Of a stretch of DNA of 64,000 bases, positions 1-10,003 are shown in pieces. Source of the stretch: Pseudopithomyces maydicus (Eukaryota > Ascomycota > Dothideomycetes > Pleosporales > Didymosphaeriaceae). A program made the translations under genes and the position numbers. The stretch is taken from the NCBI GenBank assembly GCA_026873275.1, contig JANTUC010000002.1:248001-312000 (forward strand). Reading direction: 5' to 3'. Position 1 is the stretch's first letter, and the number at the start of each line of letters is the position of its first letter. The notes below the pieces were generated by a model. The model had not been told where the DNA came from and did no database searches. It saw only the letters and a program-made list of their open reading frames with translations.

Positions 1-783
1 CGGCAATGCGGTCGTTGGCCACCCATCCCTTGTGCTTCGCTCGGCGATTCTTGGTTCGGAGTTTGGGTATCCGCAGGGACGTCTGCAACGTTGGTATAAG
101 GGAGAGAGGAAGTCAGCGGCGTCGACGACGTGGTATATATGATTGCGGCGATGCGGCGATTCGGCAATGGTTTGCTGGATGGCTTCGACGGAGGGGTGGT
201 GGATGGGTGTTCCCACACGGTGGTTTATGAGGTTATGGCAGCGGTCGCACACTGGGGTCTTGGGTGCGCCTGTATCGATCTCGTTGCCCTTTTCCAGCAC
301 GTCTCGCTCGAGGCCTATTTCCTCCAAGACCTTAGGATCTATCTGCTTCAGCGCCTTGGTGTATACATCGTCCTCCTTTTGCTCCGCGGGCTTAGCGTCT
401 GGATCGTATTCGAGGTACCGTAAGACGGATTTGCGGTCGAGGTTGTAATAGCCTGCCTCCTTTTTGTCGTATATCTGTGTTGGGGCACCACATCCTGGGC
501 AAGCGCGAGGAAGCGGCTGAGTTATGCGGTTCTTGTGCTCGACTGCCGGTGGCTGCGTGGATGGAATGGGTTCGGCATCTGCAGGTACTACGGTGGCAGG
601 TCCTTGCCGTGTCCGCCTAGATGTGGAGAATGTGTGGGATAACTGGAGCGAGTTCCGTCCATTAGGCGTTCGTTTCGCTACCGGAGGGCGCAAGAGAGCT
701 GGACAGAGGAAGGCTGGTATCGAAGTCTGCAGTGCATGCTGGTCGTTCAGAAGCCTCCTTGTCTGCCGGAGGGCAGGGCGCAT
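1..783 (-). CDS. GEP3: GEP3/YqeH-like mitochondrial GTPase, N-terminal part (cut by window edge)
   Basis: Reads on the minus strand from an ATG at 783-781 to the window edge, so the C-terminal GTPase domain is missing. The start is followed by a basic, Arg-rich stretch consistent with a mitochondrial presequence. The middle carries the family's paired-cysteine element: CPGCG near residue 92, then CDRCH near residue 160, followed by a stretch rich in HHPS and by HIYHVVDAADF. This order is typical of fungal Gep3 (genetic interactor of prohibitins 3), a circularly permuted YqeH-type GTPase linked to mitochondrial ribosome biogenesis. One base is missing near 108-110 (a two-base run where three are expected): upstream of it the family frame is kept, and beyond it the conserved text (KLRTKNRRAKHK) continues in another frame. 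No introns are seen. The family call is firm; the break is probably a sequencing artefact. Confidence 0.8.
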   Translation of the reverse strand, partial: MRPALRQTRRLLNDQHALQTSIPAFLCPALLRPPVAKRTPNGRNSLQLSHTFSTSRRTRQGPATVVPADAEPIPSTQPPAVEHKNRITQPLPRACPGCGAPTQIYDKKEAGYYNLDRKSVLRYLEYDPDAKPAEQKEDDVYTKALKQIDPKVLEEIGLERDVLEKGNEIDTGAPKTPVCDRCHNLINHRVGTPIHHPSVEAIQQTIAESPHRRNHIYHVVDAADFLSPLYQRCRRPCGYPNSEPRIAERSTRDGWPTTALP

Positions 784-1176
784 GTCGTTGGAAAGGCTAA
801 TTTATGGATCTTATATTGGACTCAAAAAGGAAACCTGGTTTCGAACTGCGTATTTTAGGCACCTGGGCCCTCGGTCGATGTGGTGGTATCGTCGCAACGC
901 GCCTCTGCGACATGTACCCATCCCGTCCCAAAAAGTTTCCAGCACGACGCGCTCCGGCTAAACCCATCCCGGACTAGCTGCGGATCGTTCCCTCTGACAC
1001 ACAAAATGGCTTGGCACGGGCGGGTAGGAGGAGCTTGGACTCCCACGCTTCACTAAAAGCATAACGTGGAGCGACAATTCTGGGGAAGGTCAGGTCATCG
1101 CTCCAAGACTCACCGTATTTCTTCTCCTCCCACCTCTCCATCCTCACCACACTTTTTCCATCCCAACACATACAAC
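784..1176. other. Divergent intergenic region GEP3-like / aspartate aminotransferase
   Basis: Holds the promoters of both flanking genes. The last 60 bases before the aminotransferase ATG are a C/T-rich tract ending in a short CA-rich leader, as is common at fungal start sites. No ORF here resembles a protein family. Confidence 0.5.
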
Positions 1177-2787
1177 ATGCTCGCCTCATCGCGAACTGCT
1201 CTGCGTCAAGCTGCTTCCAAGCAGTTGTCCCTCCGCGCCGGCGCCAGGTCTGTCTCCGCCTGGTCGCAAGTGCCCCAGGGCCCTCCCGTGAGTCAAGCAC
1301 ATACCCACAACCCCAATTGACTCGACAACATGCTAATTGACGCGTAGGATGTAAGTATTCGTCTGTAGATATACAATTGATGTGATATGCTCACCTGTTT
1401 CCTCCTTTTTTCAGGCCATCCTCGGTGAGCCGCACCTTGTCCGCGTCCGCGCCGTGTCCACCGACTGACTGTGCGCAGGCATCACCGAAGCTTTCAAGGC
1501 CGACAGCAACCCTGAGAAGATCAACCTTGGTCCGTAACCTCCTCATTGGCACGTTACGTTGCCAGCAGCTAACGTCCTCAGGTGTCGGTGCCTACCGTGA
1601 TGACAAGGGCAAGCCGTTTGTCCTCCCGTCCGTGAAGCAGGCCGAGAAGCAGATCGTCGACAAGTCGCTCGACAAGGAATACGCCGGCATCACCGGTGTT
1701 CCTGCTTTCACCAAGGCTGCTCTCGAGCTCGCCTACGGCGCCGACTCGGCTCCTATCAAGGAGGGCCGCGTTGTCATTACCCAGTCCATCTCCGGTACCG
1801 GCGCTCTGCGCATCGGTGGTGCCTTCCTTGAGCGCTTCTACCCTGGCGCGAAGACCATCTACATCCCCAACCCCTCGTGGGCCAACCACAATGCTGTCTT
1901 CAAGGACTCCGGCCTGAAGGTCGAGAAGTACCGCTACTACAACAAGGACACCATCGGTCTCGACTTCGATGGAATGGTCGCCGACATCAAGGCCATGCCC
2001 AAGGGAAGCATTGTGCTTCTCCACGCTTGCGCTCACAACCCTACTGGTGTTGACCCCACCGAGGAGCAGTGGAAGCAGATCGCCAACGCCGTCAAGGAGG
2101 GCGACCATTTCCCCTTCTTCGATATGGCCTACCAGGGCTTTGCCAGCGGTAGCACTGACAAGGATGCCTTCGCTCTCCGTCACTTCATCAAGGAGGGTCT
2201 TCGCCCTGTGCTTGCCCAGAGTTTCGCCAAGAACATGGTATGTCCAGCAGACCCTCGCTGGGAAGTACGGTGCTAACAATAGTAGGGTCTCTATGGCGAG
2301 CGTGTCGGTGCCTTCTCGGTTGTTTGCGAATCTACTGAGGAGAAGAAGCGTGTTGACTCGCAGATCAAGATCCTTGTCCGCCCGCTCTACTCTAACCCGC
2401 CCGTCCACGGTGCCCGCATCGCTTCCGAGATCTTGAACAGCCCCGAGCTGAACAAGCAGTGGTTGGGTGAGGTCAAGGACATGGCTGACCGCATCATCAC
2501 CATGCGTGCGCTTCTGAAGGAGAACTTGGAAAAGCTTGGCAGCAAGCATGACTGGAGCCACATCACATCCCAGATTGGTATGTTCGCATACACTGGGTTG
2601 AAGCCCGAGCAGATGGAGGCTCTGGCCAAGGAGGTAAGTGACGAAACAGGCTCTGGAGCTATGCAGTTGCTAATGAATTTCTCAGCACTCCGTCTACGCT
2701 ACCAAGGATGGCAGAATTTCCGTCGCAGGCATCACCAGCGGCAATGTCAAGCGTCTTGCCGAGGCTATCTACAAGGTCACTGGTTAA
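1177..2787 (+). CDS. AAT1: Mitochondrial aspartate aminotransferase (seven exons, one of 3 nt)
   Basis: PLP enzyme of fold type I that interconverts aspartate and oxaloacetate with glutamate and 2-oxoglutarate, serving the malate-aspartate shuttle. Exons: 1177-1287, 1348-1350, 1415-1424, 1479-1529, 1582-2237, 2286-2633, 2686-2787; total 1281 nt, 426 residues. The N-terminus (SSRTALRQAASKQ) is a basic, Ser/Ala-rich mitochondrial presequence. Family blocks follow in order: GVGAYRDDKGKP, ITQSISGTGALR, NPSWANHN, HACAHNPTG, FDMAYQGFASG and SFAKNMGLYGER, whose Lys is the Schiff-base residue. The second exon is a single GAT codon between a canonical acceptor (TAG) and donor (GTAAGT). It supplies the conserved Asp of GPPD[AP]ILG; without it that residue is lost, and reading on from it meets a stop. 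No frame errors are seen. A long open frame on the opposite strand is a codon-bias shadow. Confidence 0.95.
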
Positions 2788-5103
2788 GCGCGCGGCGCTT
2801 CGAGGGGACCCGGAATTTTCATGATCTGGTCTCTGGAATTGGTGCGACAATGGCATTGGCATGGCGTACTGTGCACTGTACTTTATTGTTCCGGTACCAC
2901 CTACAACGGCTAGATGATACATCTCTGGCGGCCCTAATCTGATTGTTTTTACTCTATCTTCGCTACTTTGTGAATCGGTCGCATGCACGATCACGTATGG
3001 ATTCCAGATGCTGATTGAACCATTGATCAGAACACAGCAGAGTACTGATACTGAGCACACCCTGGCACTATTTCCGAATGTCACCATCTTCCGACGATAT
3101 CTCCCCAGCTCTCAAGCGACCCCACGCTATTACGCGATTGGCCGAACGATTCACGTCGCTTATAAGGTAGATCATTGCTGGATTGAGCATATCCGGGTCG
3201 CCCAAGACCGCATGGCCGTACCAGAGGAACAAACAACGCTAGAGCTTTCGGAAGAATTGCCCGTCAGAGCGGATCCTCGTCTCCTGTTTTCGCTGAAGCC
3301 CGCTTCCTGTCGCGTTGTCCATCCGCCTCGAGGTTGCACTGCAAATAACAGTGTTTCATGATATAGTGGTGGTGGTGGAGGAGTAGGTAGATTAGGGAAG
3401 ATGTCTGAGGCTGTCCCGGGCATCTCGCGATGAACGATACCGTGCACATTCCCGATCCGCGGGGTTCTTTAGCTGGCTGCAGGCATCCTGGCGCTGTGAC
3501 GAAGGGTTCGCATCGTTTCAGGAAGTTGAGCAGCGCTCGGCGTAGGCCGGATGAACAGCTACCTGCAGGACGCCAGTGGGTCCCTACCAGCCTCGTATCG
3601 ATTAGTGAGCTTTTCAGGCAAACGGTAGCAGATGGCCCGGGCCAAAACTGGTCGTGAGCCGGCTCGAGGAGCTGGGAGACGACAACGAGATGCGGCCCAC
3701 GAACCCTCACGGTGGTGCTCGCAGCCCCAACCAACAAATGGTGTCCCCCGAAGACTGGATGCAGGGCGCCGACATGTTTGGCCCGCCATCCCGGAACCAA
3801 TGCCGTCATCTGCAGGGTGACGAAAGGCGCGCCATTGACGTAGGTCGTGGCATCCCTGCATGGGCAGCGAGCATCACCCATTCAAAACCACAGTCAATCC
3901 ATAGTGTGGACCATGTTGTCTTACCTCCCTAACATTCAGCGGGCGGGCAGGAGCATATTCGAACGCTTCCAGGCCTCTTGGCGTCGTGTCTTTATCCCGT
4001 TCCAACCCCTCCACCACGCATCGTTCCGGCGGGGACAAAGAGACGTTGCTATCAGCGAGATTGGTAGAGCGCGGTTTCGTTTCCGGGGATAGCTCCACGA
4101 GGCTTTGTGGCGCTCCGAGGTAGGGTGATTCGAGGCCTGGAGGGGGTGGTCCGTCTTGTTTACGGCGGCGGCGGTGGTGGTGGTGGTGGTGAGGTTGGGG
4201 GGATTGGGGGACCGCGGTCTCCACAGGTGCGCTCCGGCCTCGTGATTGACGTCGGCAGACCCGCCCAAAGCGTTGCCTTGTCCATCCAATCCATCCAAAA
4301 GGTGACGATGATGCGCTTTTTAGATGGTGGATAAGCGGACCCCCGTGACAATCACTGCCACATTGCTTCTTCCCACCCCGTCTCACCGACAATCGCGTCT
4401 GTTAGACGCAGAGGTGGGACAGGCTTTGGGCAGTCCCGCTTCGGCACGGTTGTCCCGCATAACCTGACGCCAGGCCGGGCGGGTTAAAATAGACGTTCCG
4501 GCACATTGAGATATTTTCCACCTTATTCCCACACACTCTCCCTCGACGGCCGCTTTCTCACCTGCGCGTCGGCAACAGTGGAGGCATAACCATCTCAGCA
4601 TCGGCATCTCACCGCGGGCCGAGCCTCGTTCGTGAAGCTACTAGCAGCCCATTTCGTCACACGCCATCCCCAAACGAGCGTGCAAGGTGAACGGACCCGT
4701 GCCTTCGAACTAGACACTGACGCGAAATTTTGGCGGGGCATTCTTCGTGCGCTACGACACACTGCACCCCGACCTTCTGCACTGCAAGACATCTGCGCTG
4801 GTCGTCGAGCCTGGATCCCGAATTCCATTGACGAGGTTCCTCGCATCGCGTGCGTGCAACGGGTAATTATGGCTAGCACCAAAGCAGACTCCGAAGCGGG
4901 CGACAGGGTAATGGCGAATGCCCCTCCTCCCACCACCCACCTTGCGCACGGGTTGCGCGGGCCTGCCTTGCACCCCGAACGACAGCGCCCCCGACCCTGC
5001 GCACGCCGCGTATCATTCTCCCCTATCTGCCCTATCTGCCCTGCACACACGCCCACCCGAGAGAGCACAGCCGCTAATTCACCAGAAGAGCGAGGACGGC
5101 ATC
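2788..5103. other. Long intergenic region
   Basis: About 2.3 kb with no reading frame I can attach to a family. Several 60-200-codon open frames exist on both strands but have GC-shadow composition and no recognisable motif. It contains a GGC/GGT triplet run at about 4162-4191. The right end should carry the YPD1 promoter and leader. A fast-evolving gene could be hidden here. Confidence 0.4.
4162..4191 (+). repeat. (GGC)n(GGT)n trinucleotide run
   Basis: Uninterrupted GGC then GGT triplets in non-coding sequence between the aminotransferase and YPD1. Confidence 0.8.
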
Positions 5104-5571
5104 ATGGCCATCCCCGGCGCCAAGGACAGCATCGACGAGGACACGTTCGAGCAGATCCTCGAGATGGACGACGACGACGACCGCGAGTTCTCCAAGAGCA
5201 TCGTCTACGACTTCTTCACACAGGCCCAGAGCACCTTTGAGAAGATGGACGCCAACCTGTGAGCCTGCTTCCACCCTTTCCCTCCTCGCGCGCCCCGCTG
5301 ACACACCCCCACCAGCGAAAAGAAGGACCTCAAGACGCTCTCCGAACTCGGCCACTTCCTCAAGGGCTCGTCCGCCACGCTCGGCCTCAGCAAGGTCAAG
5401 GACTCGTGCGAGAAGATCCAGAACTACGGCCTCAAGAAGGACGCAAAGGGCGACAAGGAGATCACCGAGGAGGAGGGCCTGAAGAAGCTCGAGGAGACGA
5501 TCAAGCAGGCCAAGGAGGAGTTCGCCGACGTGGAGAAGGTGCTCAAGAAGTTCTACGACGACGAGTCCTGA
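5104..5571 (+). CDS. YPD1: Histidine-containing phosphotransfer protein YPD1
   Basis: Small HPt protein that relays phosphate from hybrid histidine kinases to the response regulators of the HOG osmostress pathway (Ssk1 and Skn7 types). Exons 5104-5258 and 5316-5571, joined through a 57-nt GTGAGC..CAG intron; 411 nt, 136 residues. The HPt signature is HFLKGSSATLG, with the phospho-accepting His at residue 65, close to yeast Ypd1 His64. The N-terminal helix carries an acidic run (EMDDDDDREFSK) and IVYDFF, as in other fungal Ypd1 proteins; the C-terminal half is a charged four-helix-bundle segment. An in-frame ATG lies 62 codons upstream (4918), but the added segment is Pro-rich and unlike the family, so 5104 is preferred. 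No frame errors are seen. Confidence 0.93.
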
Positions 5572-6416
5572 GCCCCGCACCCCATGCACACCCGCACCAC
5601 ACGATGCCCGGGGGATGGGCCAGCGGGGCACCAGCCCGAGGGCTCTCCCGGCCCGCCGCGGTCCCGCCCAGCCTGCCCGGCAAAAGCATTTCCTTCACAG
5701 CGCACGCATTGCTCTTCTGTTCACTCTTGCTCGACACGATACCTGATAGGAGGGGTTGTTGGACAGCGCTCACGCCTCGCCCGTAGGCGCCCGAGCTGCC
5801 GTCGGTCTTCTGCATTGCTTGCGAGGAATCGGAATCGAGGTTTCCCTGTAGCTTCCCTGGGGTCCGCCGTCTTCGGAGGCCATGCCATAGAATTCTAAAC
5901 CCATGTACGCTCGCTTCTGAGACCTTTCCAGAAGACGAAATAGTGACAGCCCTATGCAGCCGATCGCAGCCCCTTGGAGCGCAAGCGCCGCCCGTGAAAA
6001 GCCCACTGGTGCATGGCCCGCGACCGAGGGGCCTGACGTCATTCGCTGGCCCCACCCGCAACGTGCAACCACATGGCGTGATTGGATATTCGTGAACGTC
6101 CGAATTGGGCCCTGCACCTGCTACACGCCTCCGCAATTGGCCTTGCTGTGCGTTTTTCTTTGTCGCTGCGATCCTCCTGATCGCTCGATCCCGCCTCTAG
6201 TCTCCTCGTCCCTCGAGCCGGACTCCGGGTGCCTGCGTTCCTATGACCGTGGCCCTGTCCGTGGGTGGAGCTACGCTCAAACGATTCTGCACCGAACCAC
6301 TGAAACGGTGCCCTGATATCACAACTACCAACCATAGCCTTGCTTTTCTTTCCTTCACTCGTCCCTTCACTTTGCACTCTCACTCCCAGCACCGCATCCA
6401 CACAGCACCAGTCACC
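5572..6416. other. Intergenic region
   Basis: Non-coding by inspection. Two ATTGG boxes (CCAAT on the other strand) lie near 6080 and 6130, about 300 bp before the next start codon. No RNA gene or repeat is evident. Confidence 0.4.
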
Positions 6417-7594
6417 ATGGGCAAACACAACAAGGGCGCCTACAACGACTTCCTCGACGGCGAAAAGCTGCGCGACAACGCCAACGTCCGGACCTCTCTG
6501 CAACAGACAACACCCTCAGGCTCCAACATTCCACCACCCCAAACCCACCACAATGCCCAACGCCGCAGCCAAAACCCAAAACGCGCTCCCAAAAACCCGC
6601 CCCTCACCCACTTCCTCTGCCTCCCCCTCGTAACCCCCACCTCCCGCCCCCAACTCGAAGCCTCCCTCTCCCACCTCAAATCACACCTCACACGCACAAC
6701 GCCCATCCCCCCCGCGGCCCTCCGCCCCGTCTCATCCCTCCACCTCACCCTCGGCGTAATGTCGCTCTCCGCCCCCGCCCTCTCCTCCGCACTGTCCCAC
6801 CTCGCCCAGCTCGACATCCAAAACCTCCTCTACCACATCACCGCGCAAACAGCCGCCGAGCGCGCGGCAGAGAACGGCGCCGTAGCAGAGAACCTGAGCG
6901 CGGCGCAGATGCCGGATGACGCGGCGCTGAGCGTGGAACTGAGGGGGTTGGTGCCCATGCAGAGTGTAAGGCGGACGAGTATTTTGTATGCGGAGCCCGG
7001 GGATGAGACGTTGAGGTTGCAGGCGTTGGGGGAGAGGCTGAGGAGGGAGTTTACGAGGGGGGTGGATGGTCGAGGATAAGAGGGGGTTGAGGTTGCATGC
7101 GACGGTTGTGAATACGATTTATGCGCGGGGAAGAAAGGGGAAGGGGAAGGGGAGAGGGAGGGGGAGGAGAAGGTGGGTAAGGGGGAAAATGGGGTGGTGG
7201 ATGGGGTGGTGGATGGGAAGATGGAGGGAGAAGGAGAAGGAGAGGGAGAGGGAGGTGGCGAGGATGGCGAGTCGACGGCGGGCGAGACGATCGATGGGGA
7301 TGGAGAGCCGACGACTGCGCCGCCTGATCCGTCGACGGTGGAGACCAAGGTTGGACGTGAACCTGAACATGGGAACGTACGTGGAGGGAAAAGAAAAGAG
7401 GAAGGAAGGAATTGATGCGGTTCGACGCGACGGAGTTGGTAGAGCGATACAAGGACTTCGTGTGGGCGGAGAACGTGCGCATCGACCGCGTGCAGATTTG
7501 CAAGATGGGGGCGAAGAAGATTTTCAATGAGAGCGGGGAGGTGGTGGACGAGGAGTATGAGGTTGTCGGGGAGAAGATTATAGCGCCTTCGTAG
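6417..7594 (+). CDS. ASCC1/AKAP7-like 2H phosphoesterase-domain protein (frame broken)
   Basis: The start ATG is at 6417 in a CACCATGG context. The N-terminus is KHNKGAYNDFLDG, followed by THFLCLPL, then the first 2H-type motif HLTLGVM, then LRGLVPMQS, RTSILYAEP, and in a second frame LRLHATVVNTIY, the second H-x-T/S-type motif. The C-terminus (third frame) has LVERYKDFVWAENVRIDRVQICKMG. This is the order of the AKAP7/ASCC1 2'-5' RNA-ligase-like domain, whose family members act as RNA-end phosphoesterases or in the ASCC alkylation-repair complex. Three frame changes are needed: near 7057-7062 (G6 run), within the purine tract of about 7130-7180, and near 7400-7414. The family motifs continue across each, so base losses in homopolymers are likelier than decay. 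A hidden intron in 7177-7411 is possible but has no convincing branch site. Confidence 0.7.
7130..7262 (+). repeat. G-rich polypurine tract within the coding strand
   Basis: More than 120 bases are almost free of pyrimidines, with repeated GGGG runs separated by one to three bases. This fits the general G-quadruplex pattern. It lies inside the ASCC1/AKAP7-like gene, where the frame is uncertain. Confidence 0.75.
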
Positions 7595-8532
7595 GTAGGT
7601 AGGGTGGGATGGATTAGTTGTATGAGATGAGGTATGATGGACGAGACGCTGGGACTTTTGGAGCTTGAGATAAGTTATTACGATCGCCTAAGTGGAGAAT
7701 CATTTTTCGATTGAAAACGCGATGCTCGTTTTTCAATTTATTTTTCTCAATCTCGGCGTTGTTGGGGATGGTTTGTGCACGGGCCTCTTTGAGTACATCG
7801 TGAGTAGTGAGTGTAGATTGAGCGGAGCGCTCAATCTGCTGTAATCGATAGATTTCCAAAATTACCCGATCGAGCACTACATTGAGCTCATTCTTGAGAT
7901 TGAGCGGCGCACTCAATCTACTGTAATCGACGGACTTCCAGAACTACCCGACTAGGCAGTATGGATTGTAGGTTGAGCGCTCTAGGTTGAACTCACTTTC
8001 ATTCTCAAAATTGAGCGCACTCTTCAGATTGAGCTCACTTCACACTGTAATCGACGGATGTAAGAATTACCTGATTAGCTCGCTTTTGAACTAAGTTGAG
8101 CTCACTCTCGATCAACTGCCTAATTAGGTAGTTCTGAGCTCCATCGATTAACGTGCGGTCAATCTGAGATTCGAGATTGACCGCACGCTAAATCTCAAAT
8201 TGACCGCACCGTAATCGATGGAGCTCGAAACTACCTGATTAGGTAGCTCGAATACCAAGACGCTAAGTCCAAGTGCACCATGCTAGGAGTGATGCAGCGT
8301 GCACGGATCCCAGGTTCTAACGCAGTAAACGCCGCCAGCTGCTCACTTCACCTGCAGCCCGCCACAATCCACACATTTTGGAGTTGCCAAATCAGGCAGC
8401 TGCCATGCCAAGACACTGCACCTGTGCGTCCGAAAACAGTATAGCTTGGTTGCCAGCCAAACATCAACAATTGATCAATCACAACCAGATATCCACTTCA
8501 AGTTCAGCAACGTCGTCGATTCCAAAACAACG
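7595..8532. other. AT-rich intergenic region with degenerate repeats
   Basis: Contains four or more diverged copies of a motif made of TGTAATCGA, a short spacer, then ACTACC(C/T)GA(T/C)TAGG (near 7841, 7920, 8046 and 8207), interleaved with copies of TTGAGCGC(G/A)CTCAAT. Composition is clearly more AT-rich than the flanking genes. No coding frame is supported; a 100-codon minus-strand frame at 7614-7916 overlaps the repeats and has no known motif. Confidence 0.6.
8116..8246. repeat. Imperfect inverted repeat (about 47-bp arms)
   Basis: Arm 8116-8162 is nearly the reverse complement of arm 8200-8246; both include the CCATCGATTA/TAATCGATGG and TGCGGTCAA/TTGACCGCA blocks. A second, nested hairpin (GTGCGGTCAATCT / AGATTGACCGCAC) lies at about 8152-8187. 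The outer ends are themselves near-palindromic (CTACCTGATTAGGTAG). It looks like a MITE-like or foldback remnant. No transposase is nearby and no target-site duplication could be fixed by eye. Confidence 0.7.
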
Positions 8533-9638
8533 ATGCTGCCGCCAGTTGAGCCGTCAGTTTTTGAGAGGAATCCCAACTTTGAGGTTCTGTACAAGGATTT
8601 GTGCACCCGGAAATTGAACGCGGATGGATCAACGCGGGATACGAAGAAGCAGAGGATGCATGCCGAGATAAGGCAGGTACGTTAGAGTTTGCGATACATG
8701 CGGCAGTTCTTTTGTACGGAATCCTAGAGCGCATATTTCTACTTTATCATCGGGTACATCCTGATTTGATTTCCCTCATAATTGCTCCAAAGAAACTCTT
8801 CATTTCCATAACCATCAGCACAATACCCTACTAACCACCACTCAGGACCTCACCACCCACCGCACAAACATCCACTCCACCCAAATCCTCACCACCACTC
8901 TCTCCAACCTCCCCTCCCTTGCCCCCACCCTCCCCCCAGACCTTCACATCCCAACCGCCCTCGTAACCGCCCTCCTCACAGCCAAAATCGCCCCCCAGGA
9001 CCGCCCCATCCTCGCCCCCGACGTAGGAGTCTTCCTTTCAAACGCCGACATCATCGCTGCGGCCCTATCCCCACATCTGGAGTCCACCGCCTCCCTCCTC
9101 TGCACCCTCGCATCCCCAGGTTCTCCTCCCCCGTCCCAGCCCTACCCACCACAGCTTCCGAACTCCGCGCATCGGCCACGCAAACCCTGCCCTCTACCCT
9201 CGCGGTTTCAAACTCTCACCTCGCAACTTCAACGAGGGACGTCCTAACCGCGCACCTCGCCCTCCTCCACGCCGCCATCCTCACCCTCGAACGCACTCAG
9301 CACGGCACCCTCTCGCGCGCCACCGCCGCCCACGCGGAAAACGCACAAGCGCGCGCCGCACTGCTGGGCATCAAAGCAAAACTCCACATCACGGGGAATC
9401 CGCCGCCGGGGAGTTTGTGAAGGCGCTCAAGGGGTGGAGGGGGGACATTGCGGCGAGGGAAAGGGGGCTGAGGGATAGGGAGGGGATCGCGAGACGGACG
9501 TTGGAGTTGTATGAGAGAGCTGGGGAGAAGGGGATGAGGGATTTGGCGGGGAGGAAGGCAGTGCTGGTTGGGGAGGTGGAGAGGGTGGTGCGGGAGATTG
9601 GGGGGTTGGAAGAGGAAGGGGGAGGTAGAGTGGGATGA
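8533..9638 (+). CDS. Probable HAUS augmin-like complex subunit 4 homologue (frame broken)
   Basis: Exon 1 is 8533-8676 (ATG, then LPPVEPSVFERNP). A 169-nt intron (GTACGT..CAG) is followed by exon 2 from 8846 to the stop at 9638. Features seen are YKDLCTRKLNADGSTR near the start, a Leu/Ala-rich helical middle with ALLTAKI and LAPDVGVFLSNA, an HLALLHAAILTLERTQHG helix, and a charged coiled-coil C-terminus. The order resembles ascomycete proteins assigned to HAUS4/AugD, part of the gamma-tubulin-recruiting augmin complex; this rests on recollection of the family, not on a catalytic motif. Two single-base losses are inferred at 9128-9132 (C5) and 9408-9411 (G4). Adding one base at each gives 939 nt, 312 residues, with continuous heptad-like text. 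It could instead be another coiled-coil mitotic protein. Confidence 0.55.
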
Positions 9639-10003
9639 GGGGATGGGATGAATAGGATGGGGAGACGGATTGGAAAGAGGTTGTTTGATAGGAAGTGTGT
9701 GACTTGTGTGTGGAACATGTTTGGTGCGATACTTGGATTCTTCACGGGCTTTTAAGCGTGTTTTTTTTTAATTTCATCTATTCACATCTTACCTTTCGGC
9801 GCTCAATCGGGTGATACATCGTTTAATGTAAAGTAAAATGTGTCGTGATCAACGCCATAGATCGAAAATCATAGAAAAAAAGCGTCCTCCTCATAACGGC
9901 GAAAAAATCGCGTACATATCGCTTGCTTACACCAGGCACAGTCCCATCACTATTCAAACCCCCGCCCTCCTCGCTCCATCATTTCTGATCACCCATCTCT
10001 CCC
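9639..10003. other. Convergent intergenic region
   Basis: Holds the 3' ends of the HAUS4-like (+) and TruB (-) transcripts. It has AT-rich stretches near 9750-9850 and no coding signal. Confidence 0.4.

Noticed and set aside
1578..2561. 327-codon open frame antisense to aspartate aminotransferase
   Set aside because: It is a codon-bias shadow: the sense strand carries all family motifs, and the antisense text is Leu/Val/Asp-rich with no domain.
3264..3881. 205-codon minus-strand frame between AAT and YPD1
   Set aside because: No family motif, no splice-consistent extension and several overlapping frames of equal quality.
4050..4090. A-box-like TGGTAGAGCGCGG
   Set aside because: No matching B box or cloverleaf could be drawn.
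7051..7527. Ser/Pro-rich minus-strand frame opposite the purine tract
   Set aside because: Composition is only the complement of G-runs; the plus strand has conserved 2H phosphoesterase motifs.
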